Numbered from the stretch's first letter, positions 46,323 through 56,776 are shown. The stretch: 64,000 nt of DNA from Comamonas kerstersii (GCF_008801935.1 NZ_VZOT01000002.1:1-64000); one strand, 5' to 3'. Translations and numbers: made by a program. The notes: generated from the sequence alone by a model not told the origin.

Positions 46323-46928
46323 TTAGGCTGCGTTGCTCGCTGGCGCTGCATCTCCAGCAGGTTTATTGCTGCCAGTACCAGGCTTTTTGCGCGCAGGCGC
46401 GATCATCATCACCATTTGACGACCTTCCAGCTTGGGGAACTGCTCCACCTGGATAGTGTCAGCCAAATCATCACGCAAGCGATTGAGCAAATCCAGACCC
46501 AGCTGCTGGTGCGTAATTTCACGGCCGCGGAAACGCAGCGTGACTTTTACCTTGTCACCATCGGCCAAGAAGCGGCGAATATTGCGCAGCTTGATGTTGT
46601 AGTCACCATCATCGGTACCAGGACGGAATTTTACTTCCTTGATATCGATCACGGTCTGCTTGGCCTTGGCTTCAGCAGCCTTCTTTTGCTCTTGGTACTT
46701 GAACTTGCCGTAGTCCATCAAACGGCATACCGGAGGATTTGCAGTGGCTGCAATTTCCACCAAGTCCACATCCAAATCACCGGCCATGCGCAGCGCTTCT
46801 TGCAGCGGCACAATACCCAAAGGTTCATTTTCAGGACCAGACAGGCGCACTTCAGGCGCAGTGATCTCACGATTCAGACGGTGCTTGCGTTCCTCGCGGT
46901 GGCGACGGTCACGAAATTCTGTAGCTAT
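46323..46928 (-). CDS. infC: Translation initiation factor IF-3, with AUA start codon
   Basis: IF3 binds the 30S subunit and checks start codons. The 201-residue protein begins with (M)[21 protein letters not shown], then [25 protein letters not shown], the linker lysines, and the C-domain [16 protein letters not shown]. The reading AUA at 46928 has AGGGTGAG at good spacing, whereas the GTG three codons earlier lies directly against AGG. Rare start codons (AUU, AUA, AUC) are known in infC genes and allow IF3 to repress its own synthesis; the start is therefore taken as AUA. Confidence 0.92.
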   Translation of the reverse strand: MATEFRDRRHREERKHRLNREITAPEVRLSGPENEPLGIVPLQEALRMAGDLDVDLVEIAATANPPVCRLMDYGKFKYQEQKKAAEAKAKQTVIDIKEVKFRPGTDDGDYNIKLRNIRRFLADGDKVKVTLRFRGREITHQQLGLDLLNRLRDDLADTIQVEQFPKLEGRQMVMMIAPARKKPGTGSNKPAGDAAPASNAA

Positions 46929-46943
46929 GGCTCTCACCCTAAA

Positions 46944-46968
46944 TTAAAAACGCTACGAAAAGCGTAGC
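46944..46968 (-). terminator. Hairpin with U tract between thrS and infC
   Basis: On the minus strand GCTACG-CTTTT-CGTAGC is followed by GTTTTTAATTT, about 20 bases before the infC AUA start. It is terminator-shaped and can set the ratio of thrS-only to full operon transcripts. A second GC-rich hairpin, GGCGCGAA/TTCGCGCC, lies at 46986-47008 right after thrS. Confidence 0.65.
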
Positions 46969-47016
46969 TGCTTGCATTGATGAAACTGGCGCGAATTGCT
47001 TCGCGCCAAACTTGCA

Positions 47017-48936
47017 TCAGATCTTGTTTGCAATATCGCTCTTCAGCAGTTCAATGAACGCTTCCACCGACATTACGCCCAAGTCTTTATTACCTCGGGC
47101 ACGCACAGCGACGGTGCCTGCCGCTTTTTCCTTATCGCCCGCGACAAGGATGTAAGGCAGCTTCTGCAATGCATGCTCACGTATTTTATACGTGATCTTT
47201 TCGTTGCGCAGGTCAGACACAAACTTAAGACTTTGATTGGGCAATGCTTTTTGCAGCTTTGCGACAACTTCCTGCACGTAGCCGGCCTGAGAATCGGTGA
47301 TATTGAGCACGGCAACCTGCTCTGGAGCCAGCCACACAGGCAGCGCTCCAGCAAATTGCTCGATCAAAATACCGATAAAGCGCTCCAGCGAACCCACGAT
47401 CGCACGGTGCAGCATCACAGGGCGGTGACGATTGCCATCTTCACCCACGTATTCCGCATCCAGACGCTCTGGCATGGAGAAGTCCACCTGAATGGTGCCG
47501 CACTGCCACTGACGGCCCAGCGCATCCTTGAGCGTGTATTCAATCTTGGGACCGTAGAAAGCACCATCACCGACAGCAATCTGGTATTCGCAGCCAGAAG
47601 CCTTGAGCGCATCAAACAGCGCCTTTTCGGCCTTGTCCCAGATTTCATCAGAGCCAATGCGCGCTTCAGGGCGGGTCGCCACCTTGTAGATGATGTCGGT
47701 AAAGCCAAAGTCGGCGTAGACCTTTTGCACCAGCTGGTTGAAGTTCAGCACTTCCTGCTGAATCTGGTCTTCAGTACAGAAGATGTGACCATCGTCCTGG
47801 GTAAAGCCGCGCACGCGCATGATGCCGTGCAGGCCTCCTGTGGGCTCATTGCGGTGGCACTGACCGAACTCGCCAAAACGCAGAGGCAAGTCGCGATAGC
47901 TCTTCACACCCTGCTTGAAGATCAGAATGTGGCCAGGGCAGTTCATGGGCTTCAAGGCATAGTCACGCTTTTCGGACTCGGTCACGAACATGTTGTCGCG
48001 GTACTTGTCCCAGTGACCCGTCTTCTCCCACAGGGTCTTGTCCAGAATCTGCGGCGCCTTGACCTCTTCATAGCCATTGTTGCGGTAGACGGCGCGCATG
48101 TACTGCTCCACCTCCTGCCACACACGCCAGCCCTTGGGGTGCCAGAAAACGGTACCAGGTGAGCATTCGTCGATGTGAAACAGATCCAGCTCGCGGCCCA
48201 GACGGCGGTGGTCGCGCTTTTCTGCTTCTTCAATGCGAGTGATGTAGGCCTGCAGGTCTTTCTTGTCTGCCCAGGCAGTGCCGTAGATACGCTGCAGCTG
48301 CTCGTTCTTGGCATCACCGCGCCAGTAGGCACCTGCCAGCTTGGTCAGCTTGAAGACCTTCAAGAAGCGGGTGTTGGGCACGTGAGGGCCACGGCACATG
48401 TCGATGTACTCCTGGTGGTAGTACAGACCCATGGCCTTTTCGTCAGGCATGTTTTCGACCAGACGCAGCTTGTAGTCTTCGCCGCGCTCGGAGAACACCT
48501 TGATGACTTCCTCTCGGGGCGTCATCTTCTTGATCACGTCATAGTCCTGCGCAATCAGCTCCTTCATACGCGCTTCGATGGCGGCCATGTCTTCCATGGT
48601 GAAGGGACGCTCGTACGAAATGTCGTAGTAAAAGCCCTCATCGATCACAGGACCAATCACCATCTTGGCAGTGGGGTACAGCTGCTTGACAGCGTGACCT
48701 ACCAGGTGGGCGCAGGAGTGGCGAATGATTTCCACACCTTCCTGGTCCTTGGGGGTGATGATTTGCAGCTGTGCGTCTTGCTCGATCAGATCGCAGGCGT
48801 CCACCAGACGGCCATTCACCTTGCCCGCCACGGTGTTCTTTGCCAGTCCGGGGCCGATGGACTGCGCCACCTGCATGACAGTAACTGGGCCTTCAAATTC
48901 GCGTTGCGAACCGTCGGGAAGCGTGATCTTTAACAT
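47017..48936 (-). CDS. thrS: Threonyl-tRNA synthetase
   Basis: This 639-residue enzyme charges tRNA(Thr). N-terminal TGS domain ([27 protein letters not shown]), editing domain with [14 protein letters not shown] near 73 and a distal CxxH-like C, class II catalytic core with [11 protein letters not shown] near 333 and [14 protein letters not shown] near 374, and an anticodon domain. The ATG at 48936 gives the family N-terminus. It is the first gene of the operon. A leader of about 200 bases precedes it. Confidence 0.97.
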   Translation of the reverse strand: MLKITLPDGSQREFEGPVTVMQVAQSIGPGLAKNTVAGKVNGRLVDACDLIEQDAQLQIITPKDQEGVEIIRHSCAHLVGHAVKQLYPTAKMVIGPVIDEGFYYDISYERPFTMEDMAAIEARMKELIAQDYDVIKKMTPREEVIKVFSERGEDYKLRLVENMPDEKAMGLYYHQEYIDMCRGPHVPNTRFLKVFKLTKLAGAYWRGDAKNEQLQRIYGTAWADKKDLQAYITRIEEAEKRDHRRLGRELDLFHIDECSPGTVFWHPKGWRVWQEVEQYMRAVYRNNGYEEVKAPQILDKTLWEKTGHWDKYRDNMFVTESEKRDYALKPMNCPGHILIFKQGVKSYRDLPLRFGEFGQCHRNEPTGGLHGIMRVRGFTQDDGHIFCTEDQIQQEVLNFNQLVQKVYADFGFTDIIYKVATRPEARIGSDEIWDKAEKALFDALKASGCEYQIAVGDGAFYGPKIEYTLKDALGRQWQCGTIQVDFSMPERLDAEYVGEDGNRHRPVMLHRAIVGSLERFIGILIEQFAGALPVWLAPEQVAVLNITDSQAGYVQEVVAKLQKALPNQSLKFVSDLRNEKITYKIREHALQKLPYILVAGDKEKAAGTVAVRARGNKDLGVMSVEAFIELLKSDIANKI

Positions 48937-49142
48937 GAAATTCCTTAAGTATCTTTGTATGAAACAGGGGCGCGCAGACTGCTTACAAAGCAAAAGCGCG
49001 GATCAGAGTCCGCGCTTGAAGATGACCAAGATTCCGGGCAGGCGCGAACGTGCAGCCTCAGCAGCTGCGTAGCATCTCCTGCATCGTCGTTCGCGGTGTC
49101 ATAACCAAAATGCCTTTCTCGCCCTTGTGAGTGAAATACTGA
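48937..49142 (-). promoter_or_regulatory. Long structured leader of thrS
   Basis: The stretch between the promoter and thrS includes hairpin AAGCGCGGA-TCAGAG-TCCGCGCTT (48994-49017), followed on the minus strand by TTTTGCTTT, so it may act as an attenuator. A more distant pair GCGAACG/CGTTCGC (about 49046-49110) frames a further domain. No family of thrS leader could be named. Confidence 0.4.
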
Positions 49143-49171
49143 AATATCGGGATATTTTAACCCTTTGCCAA
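49143..49171 (-). promoter_or_regulatory. Promoter candidate for the thrS operon
   Basis: TTGGCA (49171-49166), 17 bases, and GATATT (49148-49143) resemble sigma-70 elements. The -10 overlaps a perfect palindrome AAATATC-GG-GATATTT at 49142-49157 that could be a regulator site. Confidence 0.45.
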
Positions 49172-49209
49172 CCACGGCGCAGGGCATCAATCCCGTTGTT
49201 CAGAAAAGC

Positions 49210-49722
49210 TTATGCCCGACGGCGCAGCCCCATGACCAACAGCGCCAGCATCAGCACCGCAAAGCCTGTAAAGCACAGGAATGACCAGTTGGCGATGGTG
49301 CCGCCAAGGAAAGTCCAGTCCACTGCCGTGCAATCACCGGAGCCACGAAAGATCATGGGAATGGCGCGGCTGATGGGGTAGTTTTCGATCATGCCGTAAA
49401 AATCTCGGCCACAGCTCGCAAACTCTGGCGGATACCACTGCAGCCAGCTCTGGCGTGCTGCCACAAAGGCACCAAAGCCAGAGGCTGCAAGCGCCAACAC
49501 ACTCCACGACATCCACCAGCCTTTTTGCCCTCTAAAGCTTGCCAGTCCTGCGAAGACAGCTACCAAAATCAGCGCATAGCGCTGCACGATGCACATGGGG
49601 CAAGGCTCCAGCCCCACCACATGCTGCAAATACATGCCAAAGGCCAGCAAGGCCACACAGCACAAGGCAATCAGCGCCAGCACGCGGCGCGGGGCATCCG
49701 CCATCCAATTCAAAACCTGCAT
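49210..49722 (-). CDS. dsbB: Disulfide bond formation protein DsbB
   Basis: This 170-residue inner-membrane quinone reductase re-oxidises DsbA. Four helices are evident, with the first periplasmic loop CPMC (in GLEPCPMCIVQRYAL near 41-47) and the second loop bearing C near 103 (EFASCGRDF) and C near 130 (GSGDCTAVDW). The ATG at 49722 is chosen over 49746 as it gives the common MQ...NWM start. A single gene, convergent with nothing; cysA lies upstream on the same strand. Confidence 0.94.
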   Translation of the reverse strand: MQVLNWMADAPRRVLALIALCCVALLAFGMYLQHVVGLEPCPMCIVQRYALILVAVFAGLASFRGQKGWWMSWSVLALAASGFGAFVAARQSWLQWYPPEFASCGRDFYGMIENYPISRAIPMIFRGSGDCTAVDWTFLGGTIANWSFLCFTGFAVLMLALLVMGLRRRA

Positions 49723-49796
49723 ATTGCTCTCAAGTAAACCATGCAAAAAGGGCGACCCGAAAGCCGCCCTGCTGTATGAATTGCAAGAAATGGCGT

Positions 49797-50924
49797 TCAG
49801 ATACCCGCTGCCTCATCCAAGAATACCTTAGCACGACGCGGTGTAACCACCAGTGTCTCACCTTCACGCAGCCCCATTGCATGGAACTGCTGTGCTGGAA
49901 TTTGCGCCTCGATCACTTGCTCAGCTTCGGCATCGTGAGATGCTTGAGTCTCTTCGGCCAGAACAAGTTCCAGACGCGCAATCGGCCCGACCACAATTGC
50001 ACGACTGAGCTGCACCACCAGACCTGTGGTGCGCCCCGTACCATCGGTGTTCTGACCGGGCGAGTAGCGCTCCACTTCCAGATCATGGGGGCGCACATAG
50101 GCAAAGGCATTGCGGTCCACCACACCCTCAAGCTCGGAGCAGTCCAGCTGCATGCCGTCTTGCAGCTCCACGCGGCCATCCTTCGCTCGGCCCTTAAACA
50201 GGTTCACATCACCCAGGAAGCCATAGACAAAGGGGCTGGCAGGGCTGTCCCACACTTCCTGGGGCGTGCCCTCCTGCTCGATCTTGCCTTGATTGATCAC
50301 GACCACACGGTCTGCCACTTCCAGAGCTTCTTCCTGATCGTGCGTCACAAAGATAGATGTCACATGCAGCTCGTCATGCAGACGGCGCAGCCAGCGGCGC
50401 AGCTCCTTGCGTACCTTGGCATCCAGCGCCCCGAAAGGTTCATCGAGCAGCAGTACCTTGGGCTCCACCGCCAGCGCACGGGCCAGCGCAATACGCTGGC
50501 GCTGACCGCCCGAGAGCTGCGAGGGATAGCGATCGGCAATCCAGTCCAGCTGCACCAGCTTGAGCAGGCTCATCACCTTCTCCTTGATCTGGGCTTCGCT
50601 GGGACGCTCCTTGCGGGGCTTGACGCGCAGGCCAAAGGCCACGTTCTCAAACACCGTCATGTGACGGAACAGCGCGTAATGCTGGAACACAAAGCCCACA
50701 TTGCGGTCACGCACATGCACATCGGTCGTATCTTCACCACTGAAGTGGATGCTGCCCACATCGGGCGACTCCAGGCCCGCGATGATGCGCAGCAACGTGG
50801 TCTTGCCGCAACCCGAGGGCCCGAGCAAAGCGATCAGCTCGCCCGACTGGATGTTCAGACTCACATCGCGCAGCGCCTGGAAATCTCCGAACTGCTTGCT
50901 GACATTGCGAATTTCGATACTCAT
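49797..50924 (-). CDS. cysA: Sulfate/thiosulfate ABC transporter ATP-binding protein
   Basis: This 375-residue ATPase drives sulfate and thiosulfate import. Motifs: Walker [10 protein letters not shown] near 35-43, Q-loop [22 protein letters not shown], signature LSGGQRQR near 142, Walker [12 protein letters not shown], switch [14 protein letters not shown], and a C-terminal TOBE-like domain. The start [15 protein letters not shown] is standard for CysA. It is the last of sbp-cysT-cysW-cysA, 42 bases after cysW. Confidence 0.95.
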   Translation of the reverse strand: MSIEIRNVSKQFGDFQALRDVSLNIQSGELIALLGPSGCGKTTLLRIIAGLESPDVGSIHFSGEDTTDVHVRDRNVGFVFQHYALFRHMTVFENVAFGLRVKPRKERPSEAQIKEKVMSLLKLVQLDWIADRYPSQLSGGQRQRIALARALAVEPKVLLLDEPFGALDAKVRKELRRWLRRLHDELHVTSIFVTHDQEEALEVADRVVVINQGKIEQEGTPQEVWDSPASPFVYGFLGDVNLFKGRAKDGRVELQDGMQLDCSELEGVVDRNAFAYVRPHDLEVERYSPGQNTDGTGRTTGLVVQLSRAIVVGPIARLELVLAEETQASHDAEAEQVIEAQIPAQQFHAMGLREGETLVVTPRRAKVFLDEAAGI

Positions 50925-50966
50925 GGTAGGTCTTCTTCTGTTCTGACTTGGGCGCAGACCCAGGAA

Positions 50967-51938
50967 TTACGGTGTCACACGGGGCGATGGACGCTCAGGC
51001 GGCAGGTTTTCTGCAGCCTTGCGCTGGTTTTCCACCTGCCACTCAGCAATCGATTTAATGGCCAGCGTCACCAGTGCCAGCAGCGCCAGCAGCGAGGCAG
51101 CAGCAAAGGCAGCCACCGACTGGTATTCGTTGTAGAGAATTTCCACATGCAGCGGAATGGTGTTGGTCTGCCCGCGGATGTGGCCGGACACCACAGACAC
51201 CGCACCAAACTCACCCATGGCGCGGGCGTTACACAGAATCACGCCGTACAGCAGGCCCCACTTGATATTGGGCAGCGTCACCTTCCAGAAGGTTTGCCAG
51301 CCGCTGGCACCCAGCACAATGGCAGCCTGCTCTTCGTCATTGCCCTGCGCCTGCATCAGAGGAATCAGCTCACGGGCAATAAAGGGAAAGGTCACAAACA
51401 CGGTGGCCAGCACAATGCCGGGCACGGCAAAAATGATCTTGATATCGTGCTCTGCCAGCCATGGTCCAAACCAGCCATGAGAACCAAACACCAGCACGTA
51501 CATCAGACCCGCCACCACAGGAGAGATAGAGAAAGGCAGGTCAATCAGCGTGGTCAGGAAAGCCTTACCTCTGAAGTTGTACTTGGCAATACACCAGGCA
51601 GCAGCCACACCAAACACCAGATTCAGTGGCACGGCAATGAGTGCCGTCAGCAGCGTGAGCTTGATGGCCGACCAGGCATCGGGCTCTTTCAGACCTTCCA
51701 GATAGGCATCCAGCCCCTGGCGCAGCGCCTCCGTAAAGACCGCTGCCAGCGGCAGCACCAGAAACAGCAGGATGAAGGTCAGCGCCACACCGGTGATCAG
51801 CCAGCGCACAGCACGCGGCTCGGTGGTGGTGATGGGGGTGCGGTGCTGCGTGGCGCGCGGAGCGGTGATCTTGTAGGCAATCAATACCGCAGCCAGCACC
51901 AGTACAACGAGGAGCAGCAAAATGGTCCAGGATGTCAT
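50967..51938 (-). CDS. cysW: Sulfate ABC transporter permease CysW
   Basis: This 323-residue inner-membrane permease partners with CysT. It has an extra N-terminal helix, then six core helices and the EAA-type loop [31 protein letters not shown] near 205-235. The C-terminus is a charged tail. Its start ATG overlaps the cysT stop by 4 bases, showing coupled translation. Confidence 0.94.
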   Translation of the reverse strand: MTSWTILLLLVVLVLAAVLIAYKITAPRATQHRTPITTTEPRAVRWLITGVALTFILLFLVLPLAAVFTEALRQGLDAYLEGLKEPDAWSAIKLTLLTALIAVPLNLVFGVAAAWCIAKYNFRGKAFLTTLIDLPFSISPVVAGLMYVLVFGSHGWFGPWLAEHDIKIIFAVPGIVLATVFVTFPFIARELIPLMQAQGNDEEQAAIVLGASGWQTFWKVTLPNIKWGLLYGVILCNARAMGEFGAVSVVSGHIRGQTNTIPLHVEILYNEYQSVAAFAAASLLALLALVTLAIKSIAEWQVENQRKAAENLPPERPSPRVTP

Positions 51939-52822
51939 ATGCGTGCTCCCGAATGGCGACGCTGCCAGGCCTGCAGGCCATTGATAACGAGCAGCATGAT
52001 GAAGGCAAAGAACAGCATCACAACAGCCACGGCAGTAGCACCTGCATAGTCATACTGCTCCAGCTTGCCAATGATGATCAGTGGCGTGATTTCCGAGACC
52101 ATGGGCATATTGCCGGCAATAAAAATCACCGAGCCATATTCACCCAGTGCACGCGCAAACGCCATGGCAAAGCCCGTGAGCAATGCTGGCGTGATGGTGG
52201 GCAGCAGCACTTTGTAGAAAATCTGCCAGCGCGATGCCCCCAGACTGGTTGCTGCTTCTTCCAGCTCTTTTTCAGAGTCTTCCAGCACAGGCTGCACTGT
52301 GCGCACCACAAACGGCAGGCCGATAAAGATCAGCGCAATCACGATGCCATTGGGGTTAAAGGCCAGCTGAATGCCCAAAGGCTCCATGAACTGCCCGACC
52401 CAGCCATTGCCAGCGAGCAAGGCCGTGAGCGAGATACCTGCCACGGCAGTCGGCAGCGCAAACGGCAAGTCCACCAACGCGTCCACAATCTTTTTTCCGG
52501 GGAACTGATAGCGCACCAGCACCCAGGCAACCAGCAACCCAAACACCAGGTTCACGAAAGCCGCCAGCAAAGAGGCACCAAAGGTCAGCTTGTAAGACGC
52601 CACCACACGCGGCGCACTGACGGCCGTCCAGAACTGCTCCCAAGTCAGCTCGAACGTCTTGAAGAACAGCGCCACGATGGGGATCAGCACGATGACGCTC
52701 AGATAAAACAGTGTGTAGCCCAAGGTCAGCCCAAAACCGGGCAAAACACGCTGAGCGCCACGCCCACGGCGCACCGGGGTTGCGGCACTCGCACTTGGAC
52801 TGACGGGGGATGCAGCAGACAT
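51935..52822 (-). CDS. cysT: Sulfate ABC transporter permease CysT
   Basis: This 295-residue permease forms the membrane channel with CysW. Core helices, a [20 protein letters not shown] segment near 122-141, and the EAA loop [45 protein letters not shown] near 190-235 are typical. The N-terminal 25 residues are polar and Arg-rich. It starts at ATG 52822, 66 bases after the binding protein gene. Confidence 0.94.
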   Translation of the reverse strand: MSAASPVSPSASAATPVRRGRGAQRVLPGFGLTLGYTLFYLSVIVLIPIVALFFKTFELTWEQFWTAVSAPRVVASYKLTFGASLLAAFVNLVFGLLVAWVLVRYQFPGKKIVDALVDLPFALPTAVAGISLTALLAGNGWVGQFMEPLGIQLAFNPNGIVIALIFIGLPFVVRTVQPVLEDSEKELEEAATSLGASRWQIFYKVLLPTITPALLTGFAMAFARALGEYGSVIFIAGNMPMVSEITPLIIIGKLEQYDYAGATAVAVVMLFFAFIMLLVINGLQAWQRRHSGARI

Positions 52823-52888
52823 GAATTTCCCTGACAGCCTGATTGTTGTTATGGATTGCGAACAAGGTGCCCGAAGGCACCTTATGAA

Positions 52889-53890
52889 TTACTTACCGGG
52901 GGTATAGAGCTCGTCAAACTTGCCACCATCGTTGAAGTGCACTTTCTGCGCTTCGCTGAGCGAGCCAAAGTACTTGCCCACGGTGAACTGCTGGATGGGT
53001 TTGAACACATCAGCGTGCTTCTTCAGCACAGTCTCAGAACGTGGACGCAAGGCATGCTTGGCGGCAATTTCCTGTGCTTCGTCCGAGTACAGGTAGTCCA
53101 GATAAGCCTTGGCCAGATCACCCGAGCCCTTCTTCTCTACGGTGCGCTGCACCACGGCCACAGGGTTCTCCGCCACGATGGAGGTCGATGGGTATACGGC
53201 TTCTACCTTGCCCTTGCCAAATTCACGCTCCACCGAAACCACTTCGGATTCAAACGTGATCAGCACGTCGCCAATATTGCGCTGCAGGAAGATGGCGGTG
53301 GCATCACGGCCGCCCTTGCCCAGCACGGGGACGTTCTTGTACAGGTCTTTCACAAAAGCCTGCGCATCAGCTTCTGTACCACCGTTTTCCAGCACCGAGC
53401 CCCAGGCTGCCAGATAGGCGTAGCGACCATTCCCACCGGTCTTGGGATTGACCACCACCACCTTGACGTCAGGGCGTGTCAGGTCTTTCCAGTCTTTGAT
53501 GTTCTTGGGATTTCCGTCACGCACCAGGAACAGCATGGTCGACGTGGTGGGCGATGCATCGTGAGGGAACTGCTTGGCCCAGTCTTTGCTGACCACGCCG
53601 TTGTTGGCCAGGAATTCAATGTCGGTGGTGGTGTTGAAAGTCACCACATCAGCGGGCAAACCGTCATTGACTGCACGCGCCTGGGCGCTGGAGCCACCGT
53701 GCGACTGGTCAATCTTGACATCCTTGCCTGTGGTCTTCTTGTAGTGGTTCACAAAGGCCTGGTTGTAGTCCTTGTAGAACTCACGTGCCACGTCATACGA
53801 GACATTGAGCAACTGATCCTGCGCGCTGGCCATGCCACCCGCGGCCAGTGCAATCGTTGCCAACAGCGTCTTGAGCTTCAAAGATTTCAT
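52889..53890 (-). CDS. sbp: Periplasmic sulfate-binding protein
   Basis: This 333-residue protein binds sulfate in the periplasm and delivers it to CysTWA. The signal peptide (MKSLKLKTLLATIALAAGGMASA) is followed by the family start LLNVSYDVAREFYKDYN. SHGGSSAQARAV near 80 and KTGGNGRYAYLAAWG near 168 belong to the anion site. The ATG at 53890 is set by the signal peptide. It is the first gene of the operon; expression is likely induced by sulfur limitation through CysB, a known pattern for the family. Confidence 0.95.
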   Translation of the reverse strand: MKSLKLKTLLATIALAAGGMASAQDQLLNVSYDVAREFYKDYNQAFVNHYKKTTGKDVKIDQSHGGSSAQARAVNDGLPADVVTFNTTTDIEFLANNGVVSKDWAKQFPHDASPTTSTMLFLVRDGNPKNIKDWKDLTRPDVKVVVVNPKTGGNGRYAYLAAWGSVLENGGTEADAQAFVKDLYKNVPVLGKGGRDATAIFLQRNIGDVLITFESEVVSVEREFGKGKVEAVYPSTSIVAENPVAVVQRTVEKKGSGDLAKAYLDYLYSDEAQEIAAKHALRPRSETVLKKHADVFKPIQQFTVGKYFGSLSEAQKVHFNDGGKFDELYTPGK

Positions 53891-54180
53891 GGTGTTGTCG
53901 CCTTTGTTCACACGGTGCAATAAATGGATGCCGTGAATTGTGCGCAGTGCACTTTAAAACTCAAAAGAATATATTTTTCTAAATTTATCCATTTTTCGAA
54001 TATAGAAATCTTGTGCGGCTAAACACATGATCAGCACGCAAAAGATGGAATCTGTCTGCAAGTTGCCGTCAAGCTAGCGTGGCGTACCTTCTGTCTCAAC
54101 GGCAAAGAATCATGTTTGAAAAAATGGTCTTGCTCTGATCGAGGTCTGCCCAAGCCCTCCCTTGACACAAACACCGGCAC
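53891..54180 (-). promoter_or_regulatory. AT-rich promoter region of the sulfate operon
   Basis: The stretch at about 53950-54015 is much richer in A/T than its surroundings (for example TATTCGAAAAATGGATAAATTT on the minus strand is broken A/T sequence) and lies 60-120 bases before sbp, where CysB-type activator sites are found in related operons. No exact -10 or -35 can be named, and the rest of the gap contains no gene. Confidence 0.4.
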
Positions 54181-54203
54181 AAAAAAGCGCCCTTGCGGGC
54201 GCT
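54181..54203 (-). terminator. Terminator after the zinc-ribbon membrane protein gene
   Basis: AGCGCCC-GCAA-GGGCGCT followed on the minus strand by TTTTTT, 25 bases past the stop of the gene at 54228. Confidence 0.9.
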
Positions 54204-54227
54204 GACCAAGCATGCATGTAGGATGCA

Positions 54228-55427
54228 TCAAGCCTTCAGCTTGTGTCCGCATTCACAGCAAAATGCATCCTGAGGCAGCACCAGAGCCTGGCAGGCTGGG
54301 CAATGCAGCTGCGCAACGGCAGCAGTAGCAACAGGCGGCTCCGACTGCGGAGCAGCGGCAGCAGCGCTATGGGCAGCTCTCGCAGCAGCTGCACGCTCGG
54401 CGGCCACCTGCTGGGCACGAGCTGCAGCGGCGACGGCGCTTTCCTTGGCAGTTTCGGCGCGGTGCTTGATGTTGGCCATCATCTTCCCCAGATCTTGGGA
54501 AGCTTCTGAGAGGTCAATGCCATTGGCAGCCTGGAGGTACATCAGGTTAAAGCCCATGATCCACACCTGCGCAATCAGCGCACCGACCACCATCATCAGC
54601 ACCGCCATGCCAGCCATGGCACCAGCCAGTGCACCGCCGCCCAGATCAAAACGCCCCATCATGAAAGACATGCCGGTATTCATCAGCATGCCGAAAACAT
54701 TGAAGAAACTTGAGGGAGACAGAATGCCCGCGGCCATGGAACTCATCAGCGCCGTGGCTGGCACCAGCCCCAGCATCAACAGACCTGCCACCACCATCAC
54801 AACCAGGTACAGCACGATCAGCATCAGCACCACCTGCACCAGGCGTTTTCTGGCAATCGCAATCAGACTGGTCATGGCCTGACGAAAGCTCAGGCCAGAC
54901 CACACCGCAGGCGCAAACAAGGGAATCGCCACGAAGCTGACTGCAACCATCAAAAATGCAGTCAGCAGCACCAGTGCCGGATGCACAAAAAACGCCAGCA
55001 AAGCACCCAGAAAAGGTATTTTGCACAGCAGATACAGCAAAGTTGCAACCAGCCCTACAGCCAGCGTCAGCACCGCCAGCATCAGCACAAACAACAAGAA
55101 GCGGGGGATGCACAGCACGCCCAGCGTCATGGCATCCGTCAGTGAACGCGCAGGCAGATTGCGTGCCTTGTCCATGAGCATGATGCCCACGGCGGAAAAG
55201 CCACCAAACATGACGACCAAGGCCAGCAGCCCCAGCAAACCGGCCAGTACCACGCCAAAGAAATTGCCAAGAGCCGCCATGGCTGCGCCACTGATTCCCA
55301 TCAGCACACCACATAGCAGCAGACTGCCAAATCCCACCAGCATGGGACGCCATTGCGTCAAACCTTCTGTAGCGCGCGCCAATTCACCAAACTCAACGCC
55401 ATGGGATGCCTTGCTGTGATTACTCAT
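54228..55427 (-). CDS. Multi-pass membrane protein with C-terminal zinc ribbon, function unknown
   Basis: This 399-residue protein has about six to eight predicted membrane helices (residues about 28-310), then a soluble Ala-rich helical linker (AESAVAAAARAQQVAAERAAAARAA-like) and a C-terminal zinc ribbon CPACQALVLPQDAFCCECGHKL with four Cys. No enzyme motif is visible. It is the third gene of a same-strand set with a lipoprotein gene and another zinc-ribbon protein gene, so a joint envelope role is inferred. I do not recognise the family by name. Confidence 0.8.
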   Translation of the reverse strand: MSNHSKASHGVEFGELARATEGLTQWRPMLVGFGSLLLCGVLMGISGAAMAALGNFFGVVLAGLLGLLALVVMFGGFSAVGIMLMDKARNLPARSLTDAMTLGVLCIPRFLLFVLMLAVLTLAVGLVATLLYLLCKIPFLGALLAFFVHPALVLLTAFLMVAVSFVAIPLFAPAVWSGLSFRQAMTSLIAIARKRLVQVVLMLIVLYLVVMVVAGLLMLGLVPATALMSSMAAGILSPSSFFNVFGMLMNTGMSFMMGRFDLGGGALAGAMAGMAVLMMVVGALIAQVWIMGFNLMYLQAANGIDLSEASQDLGKMMANIKHRAETAKESAVAAAARAQQVAAERAAAARAAHSAAAAAPQSEPPVATAAVAQLHCPACQALVLPQDAFCCECGHKLKA

Positions 55428-55589
55428 TGCTCACTCTCTCTTTAGGTTGTGAAAAACGCTGCCCGCCTCTCGGCAGCACAGCGTTAGCTCATGAAGCGCC
55501 GCTCTGACAGCGCCGAGCGCTCTTCAACTTGCAGCCAGAGAATGCACCGCCTGCCAAGGACGGACCCTCCCCAAAAACACGGTGTGAAA

Positions 55590-56225
55590 TTACAGCTGGC
55601 CGCGGATTTCTCCGGCCTTGACCACGTAGCGCTCCATGCCAACAGGCGTATTGCTGTCTGCCTGCTTGCGCACATATACAGGCTTGCCGGAGAGGCTTTT
55701 GAGCACTGTTTCTGCAGGATTGGCGCGCCCTGCACTCACATCGGCGGGGTTCTGATAGACGATGACGCTGGAGCTGCCCCGGTTGTCTGCCACCAGGTTG
55801 GCAAAGTCCAAAATGGCATTGAACGTAGCCTGGTGTCCAGGCTGGCCTTTGCCTGCCAGCGGCAGATGGACGGCCACCGTATCCAGCGTGCGAATGGATT
55901 GCTGCTGTTGTGTCTGGCTGTCTGTAATCAGCACATTGATGGTGTTGACTGCACCTGCCGTAGCGCGCTGGCGCGGGGGCAGGCTGGCGCTGCTGGCAAC
56001 TGCTTTTTGCTGGGCAGCACGTGCTTGCTCAATTTCCTCATCAAACGCCAGCTGTACACGGTCCCAGCGGCTGGCGTCATTCGCAGCCGATGGCTGCGCA
56101 GTCGCCTCACAGGGCTGCCCCACCATGCGTCCAAGACTGCACTGCAGGGACTCTCCACCGGTGGTGGCACATCCGGCCAAGAGCGTGGCCATGACCGCAG
56201 CCGTTGCCATAGGGAATAAACGCAT
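55590..56225 (-). CDS. Putative outer-envelope lipoprotein, function unknown
   Basis: This 211-residue protein begins with a lipoprotein signal (MRLFPMATAAVMATLLAGC, lipobox LAGC with lipidated Cys at 19). The rest is polar, with a helical stretch QLAFDEEIEQARAAQQKAV, and a C-terminal half that looks like a mixed domain ending VVKAGEIRGQL. No named domain is recognised. Position between two zinc-ribbon membrane proteins suggests that all three work together at the envelope. Confidence 0.75.
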   Translation of the reverse strand: MRLFPMATAAVMATLLAGCATTGGESLQCSLGRMVGQPCEATAQPSAANDASRWDRVQLAFDEEIEQARAAQQKAVASSASLPPRQRATAGAVNTINVLITDSQTQQQQSIRTLDTVAVHLPLAGKGQPGHQATFNAILDFANLVADNRGSSSVIVYQNPADVSAGRANPAETVLKSLSGKPVYVRKQADSNTPVGMERYVVKAGEIRGQL

Positions 56226-56290
56226 GCTGTCTCCTTGTTGCTATGTAATGAGTGGGCTAATGAACCGGCCGAAGGCAGCTTCAGCGGCGC

Positions 56291-56776
56291 TTAATAAATC
56301 AGTGCGCGATCACCAGACAAATTCTTCTGGGGCGCGGGGTGCGCAGTAGGTGCTGGCTGTGTCTGCGGAGCTGCGGGCTGTGTTTTTTCCTGCACCACAG
56401 GTGCTGCCATTTCTGCAGCGTCAGGCACAGCCGTTTGCTGTGCGGGCACCACAGTGGAAGAAGCCATCTCTGTATGGGATTCCCCCCTTGAGCCATCCAG
56501 AGAAAACGGCGTCTCAGAAAGAGTTGGCTGGTGCGCTGGCGTTTTAAACACCTTCGAGGCTGAATCCCGCATCATCAGCCAGGTGCTCACAGCCAGTACG
56601 ACCAGCAGCGCTACAAAGGCCAGCAACAGCTTTTGCCACAAAACCAAGCCAGCCAGCCCGGTCCTGCGCGGCTGCGCTGGCTGCACATCGTTTTGCATGC
56701 TGGTCATGGCAAAGCCACAGTGCCTGCAAAATTTGTCGGTTACTGAAAGCGCTTGCGCACATTGAGGGCACATCAT
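56291..56776 (-). CDS. Zinc-ribbon single-pass membrane protein, function unknown
   Basis: This 161-residue protein has an N-terminal zinc ribbon (CPQCAQALSVTDKFCRHCGF, C3 and C6 with C18 and C21), a single membrane helix (about 46-68), then a Pro/Ala/Gln-rich tail with low complexity. The start is an ATGATG at 56776 after a GGAAAA-type site. It heads the three-gene set at 54228-56776. The ribbon faces the cytoplasm if the helix is oriented normally. Confidence 0.78.
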   Translation of the reverse strand: MMCPQCAQALSVTDKFCRHCGFAMTSMQNDVQPAQPRRTGLAGLVLWQKLLLAFVALLVVLAVSTWLMMRDSASKVFKTPAHQPTLSETPFSLDGSRGESHTEMASSTVVPAQQTAVPDAAEMAAPVVQEKTQPAAPQTQPAPTAHPAPQKNLSGDRALIY

